Of a stretch of DNA of 64,000 nt, positions 54,430 to 64,000 are shown piece after piece (position 1 is the stretch's first letter; every line of letters starts with the position of its first letter). A program made the translations under genes and the position numbers. A model generated the notes under the pieces. The model saw only the letters and a list, made by a program, of their open reading frames with translations, did not search any database and was not told where the DNA came from. This stretch comes from Okapia johnstoni (Eukaryota; Chordata; Mammalia; Artiodactyla; Giraffidae): NCBI GenBank assembly GCA_024291935.2, contig JAGTYA010000025.1, positions 11,925,501 through 11,989,500 on the forward strand, written 5' to 3'.

Positions 54430-55515
54430 TGCCTGGCCCTGGGCTCAGGAATCACATGGCTGATCTAGACCCACACGGAGCCTGCGGCCTCTTGCCGTCT
54501 CAGGCCTGAGTGCCCTGTCCCTGGAGCTCTGGCCCACAGGAACAGTGCAGTTTCAATTTCACCCACGTGTACTGAGTTGTCTCTGCATTAACTACCCGAA
54601 AGTTTCAGGTTTCGCTTGAGAGCTGAGCTAGGCTCTGAAAACTCTGGGGTGCATGCGAGCCTCTGCCGTCTGACTTGGACCCAAGTCCCATTGCCGTCTC
54701 GTGCTGGTTAACATGGGTACCAGTCCTGACTGCGAGCCTGCACGAGGCCCAGCACGAAGCAGGACTCACGGGTTGTCTGACCACCTGGTGAACCAGTAGA
54801 TGGATGGATGAATGAATTTTACAAAGTAAACACTGAAGGAAGAGGTAAGTTTGGGCTGTGGAAATGAAGCAAGGCGCCCTCAGCCACACTGGAGCTGGGG
54901 GTCCATTGTAGGGCGGGTCTCTCGCACACCCCGCCCCCCGACACCACGGCCCACAGACCAGCAGGAACAAGAAAGGACACCTCCCTCTGAGCCAGTGACG
55001 AGCTGCACCCCAGTCTGCCCCACCTGCAGGGCCTCTACAGGGACCCCGATCTCCCCAAGTGTGTTTTTCTTGGAGCTCACCTTTAAGACCTCAGCTCTAA
55101 AACACACTGAATACAATGCCATGTCAACTGGCATCTTGAGGCTTCCGGGCATATTCAGGACTCCAAAACTGCCTCTTTACAAAAGGCTGCCTCTGTACTG
55201 ACCGAGGCCAATCAGCTGATGGAACAGGACGGGAAGCACAGAGGCTCTCCACCCCGTCCCCTCCTTGAGGCTGTCCTCCCCCGCGGCACATCCTCTGTGT
55301 GGTCCTCCCCACTCCAACCTCTCCCGAATGTCCTGTTTCCTGAACCTCTCCCCACCCACTGCTCCCTCAGACCCGTCAGAACCTGCCCTTTGCATCAGAC
55401 CCTCTGAGGGGCCACCATGAAGCCCTCAGGTCTCATGTCCCTGGGATGAGGGCCAAGCTCCAAGCCATGGTCACAGATTCTCCTTGAGCCCCTGAAGGTC
55501 CTCACAGACTTGCCG
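54430..55515. other. Single-copy DNA, no gene recognised
   Basis: Nothing nameable. Short frames only. Confidence 0.5.
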
Positions 55516-55519
55516 GGGT

Positions 55520-56180
55520 GTTTAACACAGTCATCCAGGCTGACCAGCGGGGGCTCTGAATTAACACAGTCATCCTGGCTGACCAGTCATCCAGGCTGAC
55601 CAGCGGGGGCTCTGAATTAACACAGTCATCCTGGCTGACCAGTCATCCAGGCTGTCCAGCGGGGGCTCAGACTTAACACTGTCACCCGGGCTGACCAAAG
55701 GGTGCTCAGACTTAACACAGTCAGCTAGGCCTACCAGAGGGTACTCATACTTAACACAGTCACCCAGGCCGACCAGAGGGTGCTCAGACTGAACACAGTC
55801 ATCCAGGCTGACTAGCAAGGGCTCAGACTTAACACAGTCATCCAGGCTGACCAGCAGGGACTCAGACTTAACACAGTCAGCCAGGCCAACCAGAGAGTAC
55901 TTAGACTTAACACAGTCATCCAGGCTGACCAGCGGGGGCTCAGACTTAACACAGTCAGCCAGGCCAACCAGAGAGTACTCAGACTTAACACAGTCATCCA
56001 GGCTGACCAGCAGGGGCTCAGACTTAACACGGTCGTCCAGGCTGACCAGCAGGGGCTCAGACTTAACACGGTCATCCAGGCCTACCAGTGGGTACTCAGA
56101 CCGAGACTGGGTAGCTTAACACAGTCATCCAGGCTGACCAGCGGATGCTCAGAGTTAACACAGTTGTCCAGGCCGACCAG
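55520..56180. repeat. 39-bp minisatellite, about 16 copies
   Basis: The unit reads ttaacacagtcatccaggct, then gaccagcgggggctcagac, and the period is 39. Variants alternate gaccagcgggggctc with aaccagagagtactc. The first two copies carry an extra ctgaccagtcatccagg insertion repeated in tandem. The period is divisible by three, so several frames stay open through it; they are not genes. Confidence 0.96.
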
Positions 56181-56184
56181 CTGG

Positions 56185-57815
56185 GGGCTCAGACCGTGAC
56201 CGGTGAGTCCACAGGCTCAGTGATAAGGGCCACGCCTGATGCTGGCTGAACAGAGCAGCTGCAGATGGGACCCAGCCCTGCCTTGTTGTGGAACCAGGCC
56301 CACAACCCCAGATGACCTCACACGGCAACCTTCGGGCTTCTCCAAGACTGACTGATGTGAGAGTGGGGGGCACTCAGAAATCCAGGGCGCCTGTGTACGA
56401 CCATTGCAGCGGACTCCAGGTGGTTTTTAGAAGTGTTTTCTCCCAAGGATGTTGGATCTACTTGGGTAGGTGGGCAGACCTCAACTCTGTGTCCACTAAA
56501 ATGCTCAGCCAGGATCTTCTCTCTCAATTAAGGGAACCGGAATAGATTGGGAAACTATGTCCACTCCAGACTTAGTTTTGGCAAACCAAGTAGTCTGCAC
56601 CCTGACTATTCTACTAAGAAAAAGTCCATTAAAATCCTTTATACCCAACTTCAACAGTTGGGGTCCCCTGGGGAAAGCTCTCCCAGTCACATTGTAAGAG
56701 ACCAGGACATTGGTTTTGAGAAACCAAGTTGCCCCCGGGGTCGTCAGTCACTCCACTCATCCTTTCAAAGTCCTCTCACTCCCCAGTGCTGGACCGGCTC
56801 CAAGCCTCCCACTGAACTGGCTCAGAAACAACCGTGCAGACTGGAGGTGAATTTCTATCCCTCCTTATAGACACCAGAGCTGCAATCAGAGCTCAATCCA
56901 CTGCCGTGGGGCAGCGCCTGCCTTGGAGAACGATTCCAGGACCGGGGTCTGCAATAGACCTCAGCAAGTCATGAAGAAAGACACTGCGTCCACACACTTG
57001 TGGCCCTCCAGCAGGAGTGGACGGGTCATGCCTTCCCGCCCTGACAGGGGGGCACAGGGTGAGGGGCAGGCTAGCATGCTCTTTAAACTGCTGCAGGTTG
57101 TGACTGTACCACAAGCGTCCGGGCTTCCATGCTGCTTTGCCCAGTCATGAATTCTCAGTGGATGACATCAGACAAACATATGGCATGATATGGGAAGATG
57201 CTGGACCCGGGGCTGGGGTCATGTTCCCAAAATATGGTCCAGAGGGACTGTCCACACCATTCCCACCCAGGTGCTCCTCGCGTGATGGACCACTTGAGCT
57301 TGGCAAGTGGGCTTCACAGAGCCGCCCTATCTCACGGGCGTACTGCACTGAAGCCTTCCACGCAGACAGGCCCCTGTGCCCTCAGTAGCTAGGGTCCTAT
57401 GGGGAAGGTCGTCCTCCCCAGGGAGCGCCCCCCTGAACTTCACAGCCATCAGGGACCCACTCTACCAGTCAGGAGCTACACGTCTGAGCTGTCCCATCTG
57501 CTCCACAGCCATTTTCACTGTGTTCATCATCGCCAGGCTTCAGGATGAGTCACCTGCCCCAACAGCATCATCAGAATGTAATGGGCACAATTTGTAGAGA
57601 CCTTTTGGAAGCCCCGACCGAGAGCTCCGTGGTTGCTCTGCGCCCTTGGGGACCACCAGCTCTCCAGCCCCTGCCTCTCTGATCACAGTTGATGACAGGA
57701 TACACACTTCGATACCACAAGGCCCTCACTCGTCCACTGTGGGCACCCACGTGTCAGCGCAACGCTTTCCCCAGCGCATTCCCGGGAGGTGAAGACCTTT
57801 GGCATCACACCTTAT
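56185..57815. other. Single-copy DNA, no gene recognised
   Basis: Moderate GC. Short frames of up to 107 codons. I considered a decayed retroviral interior but could not support it. Confidence 0.45.
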
Positions 57816-57829
57816 AACCCAGAGGCTTT

Positions 57830-58083
57830 TAAAATTTTTTTATTTATTTTAATTGGAGGCTAATTACTTTACAATATTGTAGTGCTTTTGCCATACATTG
57901 ACATGAATCAGCCACAGTTGTCCACATGTTCCCCATCCTGAACCCCCCTCCCACCTCCCTCCCCATCCCATCCCTCAGCATCGTCCCGGTGTACCGGCCT
58001 TGAGTGCCCTGTCTCATGCATTGAATCTGGACTAGTGATCTATTTCACAAATGGTAATATACATGTTTCAATGCCGTTCTCTC
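57830..58083 (-). mobile_element. Short 5'-truncated ruminant L1 insertion (3' UTR only), antisense
   Basis: The plus strand begins with an A/T-rich tail and ttttaattggaggctaatta (57848-57867). It passes through ccatacattgacatgaatca (57889-57908) and ends ggtaatatacatgtttcaat. The target duplication aacccagagg plus (c/t)ttt is at 57816-57829 and 58084-58097, with one mismatch. It is a complete, datable insertion. Confidence 0.93.
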
Positions 58084-58099
58084 AACCCAGAGGTTTTGT

Positions 58100-58650
58100 C
58101 TCCTGGAATCTCCTGCCTGCAGAGAGACTCTTCTACCCGGCGGGAAAGGTGCTGCTGACCTCCAAGGGGTATGCTCCTGGATCTGCGTTCACATCTAAGA
58201 AAGCACAGACGTGATGGGGCTGGCACACCAAGAGGAGCTTCTCCTCAGAACCAAGAGTAAGCCTTCCAGGAACCAAAGCGGTGAAGGTGGAAGGAGGCAG
58301 CTTTCACAGGACACAGGACCAGGACTGGGTGTCTTTCCCCAGCATTAACCCTCACCTTCTTTTTTCCCCTTTTTCTTAGAAAGACAATGGTCATCTGTAT
58401 TTCGCAGCCTGCTGCCAAAGGGGGAAACCTTTCTGAGGACTGGGTTTGTCACCAGAACCCCTGATCTGCCCGTGATAATGGGGACCGTCTAGTGATACCT
58501 CAAGTATGCTTGCTGTGACAAAGAACCCCCGTGGTGCAGCCTTTGGGGACAAAGTCCACAAAACAGGATGGACTAAATATTCCCCAAACGCCACTGACCC
58601 TCGGCTCCAAAGGGCAAATCCAGAGATCCCAGGGAATGGCACTGTGAAAT
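58100..58650. other. Single-copy DNA, no gene recognised
   Basis: Nothing nameable. Leads into the 33-bp minisatellite. Confidence 0.45.
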
Positions 58651-58654
58651 ACCA

Positions 58655-59020
58655 AACCATAGCGAGAACCTTCCACGCACCCCGAGATTTCAGAGTGAGA
58701 ACCTTTCATGCACCCCCAGATTTCACAGCGAGAATCTTCCATGCACCCCCAGATTTCACAGCAAGAATCTTCCATGCACCCCCAGATTTCACAGGGAGAA
58801 TCTTGCATGCACCCCCAGATTTCACAGTGAGAACCTTCCATGCACCCCGAGATTTCAGAACAAGAACCTTTCATGCACCCCCAGATTTCACAGTGAGAAT
58901 CTTGCATGCACCCCCAGATTTCACAGCAAGAATCTTCCATGCACCCCCGGATTTCACAGGGAGAATCTTGCATGCACCCCCATATTTCACAGCGAGAACC
59001 TTCCATGCACCCCCAGATTT
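58655..59020. repeat. 33-bp minisatellite, 11 copies
   Basis: The unit reads gagaatcttccatgcacccc followed by cagatttcacagc, exactly 33 bases. Two sub-types (ccttccatg and cttgcatg) alternate, suggesting higher-order duplication. Open frames of 187 codons (plus) and 168 codons (minus) extend through it because 33 is a multiple of three. Confidence 0.97.
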
Positions 59021-59029
59021 ATGTTTGTC

Positions 59030-59500
59030 TGTGGAGACTGGAGCCCCCAGTGGGCCCGTGAGTGTTTGAACAGCGGGCAACAGGAGGCTGGTGTTCACTG
59101 GGGTATTCAGCTGTCCCTGTCAGTGTCCACGACAGACCTGAAGCTTCCCGTTGGTCTTCCTCACTAGACCTTCACAAGTGTCTTAAACACATGACTCCAA
59201 TTTCACCTTTTCACCTTGAGTCGGAGTCAGTGCCGATGAGCGATTGATCAGAAATCTCCTCAAATACCAGGAGAGCCGGCCAATGCTGCAGCCACGTGGG
59301 CCATCAGCCCCACGACGATCACTGCCCCATAGTCCTAAGCAGCTCCAGGAACCCGCACAGCCGAGCAAGGAGGCGGAGGCCGACCGCGGCCCCGGGGAGA
59401 CACGCCTGCAGAGGTGAGCACAAGCCTCACTCTGTTGAGGGACCAGCACACCGCTCACTTGTTCTGTCAGCGACCCCGCTTCCAGTCTAGGGTCACGGCT
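59030..59500. other. Single-copy DNA, no gene recognised
   Basis: CpG-rich patch at 59290-59410. Otherwise nothing nameable. Confidence 0.45.
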
Positions 59501-59504
59501 TAGG

Positions 59505-59940
59505 ACCATAATAACGCACCGAAATTGTGATATTACTTTTAATTATGCTATGCATAAATACATAAAAACTTGGTACCTGTTGCCTGTCAAGCCCATCAGA
59601 AATGATGTCTTGAATAGAAAGATGTTGGCTCGGCACTTTGAGATGATTGCTGCGTTGACAACCTTCACGAAATAGGATCCTAAGAGTGAAAATGCCTGAA
59701 GCTTCCCCACCTGCCTTCCTTGTTACTCAAATGTGGCCTCACAAGCTTTACGATCACTGGGCACTTTCCCCTCTAATGTGGGACGTGACATCTAGGAAAG
59801 GTCCTTGTTGGCCCCGAGGGACAAAACCTAATCCCACTAAAATTGGATGACCCGACTCTTGATTAGTTTGTGATGCTTTCAAAGAAAGATCTTGATCGAA
59901 AGGGGAAAATGTGAAAATGAATCAGTGTAACTTACATCAA
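59505..59940. promoter_or_regulatory. Candidate conserved non-coding element
   Basis: AT-balanced and non-repetitive. It has taattatgctatgcataaat (59540-59559, homeobox plus POU-like sites), ttgagatgattgctgcgttg (59639-59658), and cctaatcccactaaaattgg (59828-59847). A Bov-tA SINE inserted immediately at its right edge. Confidence 0.42.
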
Positions 59941-59942
59941 GG

Positions 59943-60155
59943 GCTTCCCTGGTGGCTCTGAGGGTAAAGAATCCGTCTGCAATGCAAGAGAACCAAGTTC
60001 GATCCTGGGGTCGGGAAGATCCCCTGGAGGAGGGCATGGCAACCCACTCCAGTGTTCTGGCCTGGAGAATCCCATGGACAGAGGAGCCTGGTGGGCTACA
60101 GTCTATGGGGTCATAAAGAGTCAGACATGCCTGAGCAACAAACACTCTCACTTTC
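59943..60155 (+). mobile_element. Bov-tA SINE, sense
   Basis: Starts gcttccctggtggctctgag, tRNA-like aagttcgatcctggggtcgg (59995-60014), body caacccactccagtgttctg (60040-60059), 3' end agagtcagacatgcctgagc (60117-60136). Confidence 0.95.
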
Positions 60156-60159
60156 TGCT

Positions 60160-61635
60160 GAAGTCAAACTGGGGCTGGGGCGCCATGAAGGGGGGCCTCA
60201 CAGGCTGCACCCCCACCACGGCTCACAGGCTCAGCAGGAAGAAGGAAAGGACCTGTCCTTCCAACTGGCAATAGCCGCCACCACAGCAGGTAAAGAAAAA
60301 ACGCCTCAGCACCACCCCCTCCCAGGTTCTCCCACAACTAGAGAGCCCACCGCAGCTAGGGAGCCCCGCGTGCTGCAGTGAAGGCCCAGCGTACCCACAA
60401 ACTACGAACAAACAAACCAAAACCTGCATCACGCTCACCTTCCCTCGGTCTCCTTAGACTCGCCTGCCGTTTGCCACCGTTTGCTTCTCTGGAATTGCAG
60501 TTCGTCTGCGATTCCCGAATGAACTCTTGTTGGCTAGCTAGAGAGCTCATTATTCCAACCCCAAGGCCGACAGGACTATAGGCCTCCTGAGGGAGCAAAA
60601 TGTCTGAAATTCAAGAGGCGAATCACTCACAGTGGGGGCAGGGGAAGGCAACCTGTTGAGCACAAGTTCAGCCAGCATCTCACGTGTCCTCCTTTGGTGC
60701 CAGAGGATGCCCAGACCTGGACAGTGAGGCAGGTGGACGGGAGTCTGTCCAACCCACCTGCGGGTCTCCGTGAGCCCCCGAGGGCAAGAGACGACCCCAA
60801 CTGCCTAGACCGTCTCCAGGGAGGGATCTAAAGTTAGACAAATCCGCTCGGTACTTGGAGCCGAGTGGCCTTAGGCGGGCGGCTGGACCCCTGCTGTTGT
60901 CTACTCAGTCGTGAAATACGGATAATGAGGGAGCCACCTCATCGGGGCACAGGACGATCAGACACTGCGCCACACTTGGCCCCAAGAGGGTGCCAACGCA
61001 GCCACCAGCTTCGTCCAGCAAACAACAGCAGCAGCTGCCCCCCACCAGGAGCAGGAGCCCCGACCGGCAAACTCGGCTACCACCCAAGACCCGACTCCCA
61101 GGCACCGTGGAAATGACGCCTCCCTCGGGGGAGAGGTGGGACCCGCCACGGCAGGGATGCCGGTCCCTGGGTCCGCCCGCACACCCACAGCCCCAGTCGC
61201 AGGGCAGTGGTCTGCACGTGCCCCTCGGGGGCTGCACGGGAGAGACCCGGCCCCCACGCTGGGAACAGACGCAGTGATGGGCTGGATGGGGCCCCACGGA
61301 CACAGAGACTCCCCCAAGCGAGGAGGTGTGCCCGGCTCCCCTCCACAGGCGGGAAGTCCAGGCCTGGCACGAACGCTGACCACCCGAGACCTGGGTGTGA
61401 GCGCCTTTCCCAACACGCAGTGGGACTGCCAGTAAGAGCACGGTGGCCGTGGTTTCTCCTGGACCGTCCGCTCCTCCCTCCCACCCGCCTCGCTAGGACG
61501 GGTTCTCTGAGATCAGAGGCCAACCTTGTGCCAGCCCAGAGCCAGACTCAGTCCCCTGGGGCTTCCTTCACCTCCGGAACTTATTCTGTGTCTCAGTGCT
61601 TCTTATCACCTGATGACAAAATTAATATAAGTTCA
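60160..61635. other. GC-rich single-copy DNA, no gene recognised
   Basis: A CHR-like 3' scrap may lie at 60325-60395. Open frames of up to 178 codons (60905-61441 minus) overlap plus-strand frames. No gene is supported. Confidence 0.5.
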
Positions 61636-61639
61636 TGGT

Positions 61640-62385
61640 GAAAAAAAAGAAAAGAAAAAAATCCCTGAACATGTAGGAACATGGGAAGAACAAAATTAAG
61701 TCATTCACAAAGCCATCACCGTTGTCAATATTCTGGAGTCTTTTCCTGCAGGTTTCTGTCTGTGAACACACACACATGAGTTATAAACAGCTTGGAATTA
61801 CATCATCTGTCGGGTTTTAATGTATGCTTTTACTTAATCTTTCCCCAGCACTTCGGCTCATCTCTGAAAGCGCACTCAGACGCCTCCACGACATCTCCCT
61901 TCAGGGTGTGGCCGTGTTGACCGCTCTGGGGACGCAGTTCTCGCCGACGTGGGGCTGTGGGTCTCGTGTTCAGGTGGACACACAAGAGGAGCACGCTCAT
62001 TTATCTGTCTCTCTACTTTATGCCATCTGAGCCCCCTCCTCAGACGGCAGTGACTTTGATCCAGCCTTTTCCAGGGCGATTCTGTTTCCCAAGAGTGGAA
62101 CCCTAACCTGCCTCAGGACGTGGGGCTGGGGAGGAAAGTCCTGGCTGCCAAGGGTGTGGCCACCGTGGGCTTAGCATCCCCAGGGCCTGTGGATCGGGAT
62201 GAGAGACACCGCATGCGTGAGGCAGGGCAGAGACCTGGGCCCGGTTACACGCAGCGCCCAGCCTGGCCACGCTGGGAGGGGACAGAGACGCAGCCAGTGA
62301 CCCCCTGGTGCTGCTCGTGGGAAGAGAAGGGATACACAGCAGCATCACAAAGGTGCTCATGGGTTCTCCCTGGAAAGAGTTACGC
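61640..62385. other. Mixed DNA with an A-rich patch and possible old LINE relic
   Basis: An A-rich stretch at 61642-61664 is followed by phrases such as caccgttgtcaatattctgg (61718-61737) and ctttccccagcacttcggct, which recall the 3' region of old LINEs. I cannot place them with confidence. 62035-62385 is unremarkable. Confidence 0.4.
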
Positions 62386-62389
62386 TGGC

Positions 62390-62570
62390 TGTGAGCAGAG
62401 ATCTCTGGCTCATGGAACCCTGCGTGATTTTTATTTTAATGGTGCGCCTGTTACAGCTTTTGCATAGAATATGCATTACTTTAATAAAAACAACAATCTT
62501 TTTAGAAGTCTCTTTCTGTGCTGGCATAGGGTAAATTATCATTTCTATTTACTTCTCTTTCTTTTTTAGT
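62390..62570. promoter_or_regulatory. Candidate conserved non-coding element
   Basis: AT-rich core tttgcatagaatatgcatta (62458-62477) carries two facing POU-like half sites, next to a SOX-like AACAAT (62492-62497) and TTTTATTTTAAT (62430-62441). No repeat family matches. Confidence 0.4.
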
Positions 62571-62681
62571 TTTCCCCCGAACACTGAAATCCTCCCATCC
62601 GTCTGTAAGTTCCTTTGGTGCGAGTTGAGGATCTGACTGTGTTTTTTTTCAGAGTGATTTCACCAGCGCTCCAGTAGCATT

Positions 62682-62810
62682 TGGAGAAGGAAATGGCAAC
62701 CCACTCCAGTATCCTTGCCTGGAGAATCCCATGGACAGAGGAGCCTGGCAGGCCACAGTCCATGGGGTTGCAAGAGTTGGATACGACTTAGCGACTAAAT
62801 CAGATCATCA
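62682..62810 (+). mobile_element. Truncated BovB/Bov-A 3' end with target-site duplication
   Basis: It starts at tggagaaggaaatggcaacc and ends gagttggatacgacttagcg plus tail. The flanks ccagtagcatt (62671-62681) and ccggtagcatt (62811-62821) are an 11-bp duplication with one mismatch. It has only the part shared by BovB and Bov-A, so either parent is possible. Confidence 0.9.
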
Positions 62811-62824
62811 CCGGTAGCATTAAC

Positions 62825-63485
62825 TGAAAACCCAGCCTTTTCTTCGGGCAGATTTCTCTTTCCTCGCTCCCCGACTGCCTGTCACCTGTCCCATGAATAC
62901 AGCTACAGGCTCTGCGAGGGCCAGTGTGGGGCATTGCCCCTTCCCCCGTCTGCTCAGCCGCCCTGGTGCCTGGCACCGTTTGTATTACGCGTGTTATCAG
63001 GAGTGCAGGCTCACCCTCATATCCCTCTGTGTGTGTCTTCACACAAGCTCTGCAGCCACTCTGTCCAGTCTGAAGTGCATCTTACAGGGATTTAAGACGA
63101 GGCTGCGCATTTGACCCCGGTGAGCCTGCCATTCAGGGACCTGGCTGTTTCTTCCCGTTTGCCTTCTTTAACGTCTGTCATCACCTCTGAGTAGTACCTG
63201 CAGTCTTCTGAGAAACATCCGTGACCAAAGAAAAATGCGTCCTTCTAATTAAAGCTTGTTTAAAAAGTAACAAGCTGGAAGCCCTACTTAAACAGAGACA
63301 GCTACAGCTGCTCTCAGAGGACAGTTGCAGCCCCAATTCTTTCAGTACAAATAAGGAAAAGTGAAACTTAGAATGCAATAGTAGACAAGAAGAATGGAAA
63401 CTAAAGCATTTAAGAGATAGGAGGAAGGAAATAACAGCACCAGGAGAAGAATTTTAAAAAGAAAACCAAATTGTACCAGGTTTCT
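62825..63485. other. Single-copy DNA, no gene recognised
   Basis: 63195-63420 is AT-balanced with ccttctaattaaagcttgtt and may be another conserved element, but the evidence is thin. Confidence 0.45.
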
Positions 63486-63489
63486 TAGG

Positions 63490-64000
63490 TCAGCCTCCCC
63501 CCAAAACAGAAATAAAAACAAAAATCAAATATAAGATTTTCACAGCAAAGGAAACCATAAAAAAAAAAAAAAAGAAAAGACAACCTACAGAGAAAATACC
63601 TGCAGATGATGTGACCAATGAAGGCTTAATCTCCAAAACAGACAAACAGCTCACACTGCTCAGCAAGAAAAAACAAACCATACGATCGACAAATGGGCAG
63701 AAGATCGAAACAGTCATTTCTTCGAAGAAGACACTCAGATGGCCAACAGGTACACGAAAAGACGCTTACCGTTCCAAGAAACAGACGCTGGAGAGGGTGT
63801 GGAGAGAAGGACCCTCCTGTGCTGTTGGTGGGAGTGTAGGCAGCTGCAGCCACTGTGGAGGACAGTGTGGAGGATTCGCGAAGGACAAAGAATTACCATG
63901 TGACCCAGCAGTCCCAGTCCTCAGCACACACCCAGACAAAGCTGTGACTCAACAAGACGCGTGCACCCCGATGCTCACAGCAGCCAGGACGCGGAAACAA
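63490..64000 (+). mobile_element. L1 ORF2 3' region, sense, cut by the window end
   Basis: Sense phrases: cacagcaaaggaaaccataa (63541-63560, followed by an A15 run), cttaatctccaaaacagaca, cgacaaatgggcagaagatc (63687-63706), tgtgacccagcagtcccagt (63899-63918), then agccaggacgcggaaacaa at the end. All frames are broken. Confidence 0.93.

Noticed and set aside
55520..56180. CRISPR-like array
   Set aside because: Direct tandem units without unique spacers, in mammalian DNA. It is a minisatellite.
56540..57600. Decayed retroviral interior (gag/pol)
   Set aside because: A few residues near 56850 loosely suggested a protease-like context, but no ordered retroviral motifs follow and no paired LTRs flank it.
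58500..59069. Opposed 187- and 168-codon open frames
   Set aside because: They pass through the 33-bp minisatellite, whose period is a multiple of three. No independent coding evidence.

Overview
The window is mammalian nuclear DNA from a ruminant. The evidence is the repeat content: BovB (RTE-type) LINE copies, Bov-A/Bov-tA SINEs, CHR-type tRNA-derived SINEs that share the cetacean/hippo/ruminant consensus, and a ruminant-type L1 3' UTR. These sit among much older mammalian L1, MIR, L2, MER5 and MaLR relics. A bovid (cattle, sheep or goat-like) is most likely; the species cannot be fixed from sequence alone. No bacterial or phage features occur.

I find no protein-coding gene, rRNA or functional tRNA gene that I can support. 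The single-copy DNA is GC-rich, so long chance open frames are common on both strands. Most of the longest begin at TTG or GTG rather than ATG, lie in other frames or on the other strand over the same DNA, and show no recognised domain.

Layout. 1-5 kb: GC-rich unique DNA with an antisense L1 carrying a BovB insertion. 5.5-7.4 kb: a nest of CHR SINE, L1 3' end, BovB 3' end, a retroviral LTR fragment, a second CHR SINE and a Bov-A SINE. 8 kb: a homeobox-motif-rich candidate conserved element. 10.1 kb: a degenerate interstitial telomere-like (CCCTAA) tract. 11.8-12.6 kb: a CpG-rich block followed by short GC-rich tandem repeats. 16.2-17.2 kb: a minisatellite of about 42 bp. 20-22 kb: decayed L1/L2/MIR. 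25.4-25.9 kb: purine and pyrimidine tracts. 27.8-28.2 kb: an array of CACGCCC motifs. 29.6-33.1 kb: two L1 relics with SINEs inside. 36.9-37.8 kb: a G-rich tract and a 25-bp minisatellite. 38.5-45.1 kb: mostly LINE-derived, including a 2.3-kb BovB with a 5' inversion and intact target-site duplications inside an L1. 48 kb: a three-unit Bov-A SINE. 52.8-54.4 kb: two candidate conserved non-coding elements. 55.5-59.0 kb: two more minisatellites (39 and 33 bp) either side of a small L1 3' UTR insertion. 59.5-62.6 kb: two more candidate conserved elements. 63.5 kb to the end: another L1.

Taken together this looks like a gene-poor, GC-rich, repeat-laden interval with a scatter of AT-balanced, motif-rich islands that could be long-range developmental enhancers, possibly subtelomeric or next to an old chromosome end. 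That functional reading is inference from composition and motifs; a cross-species alignment would decide it.
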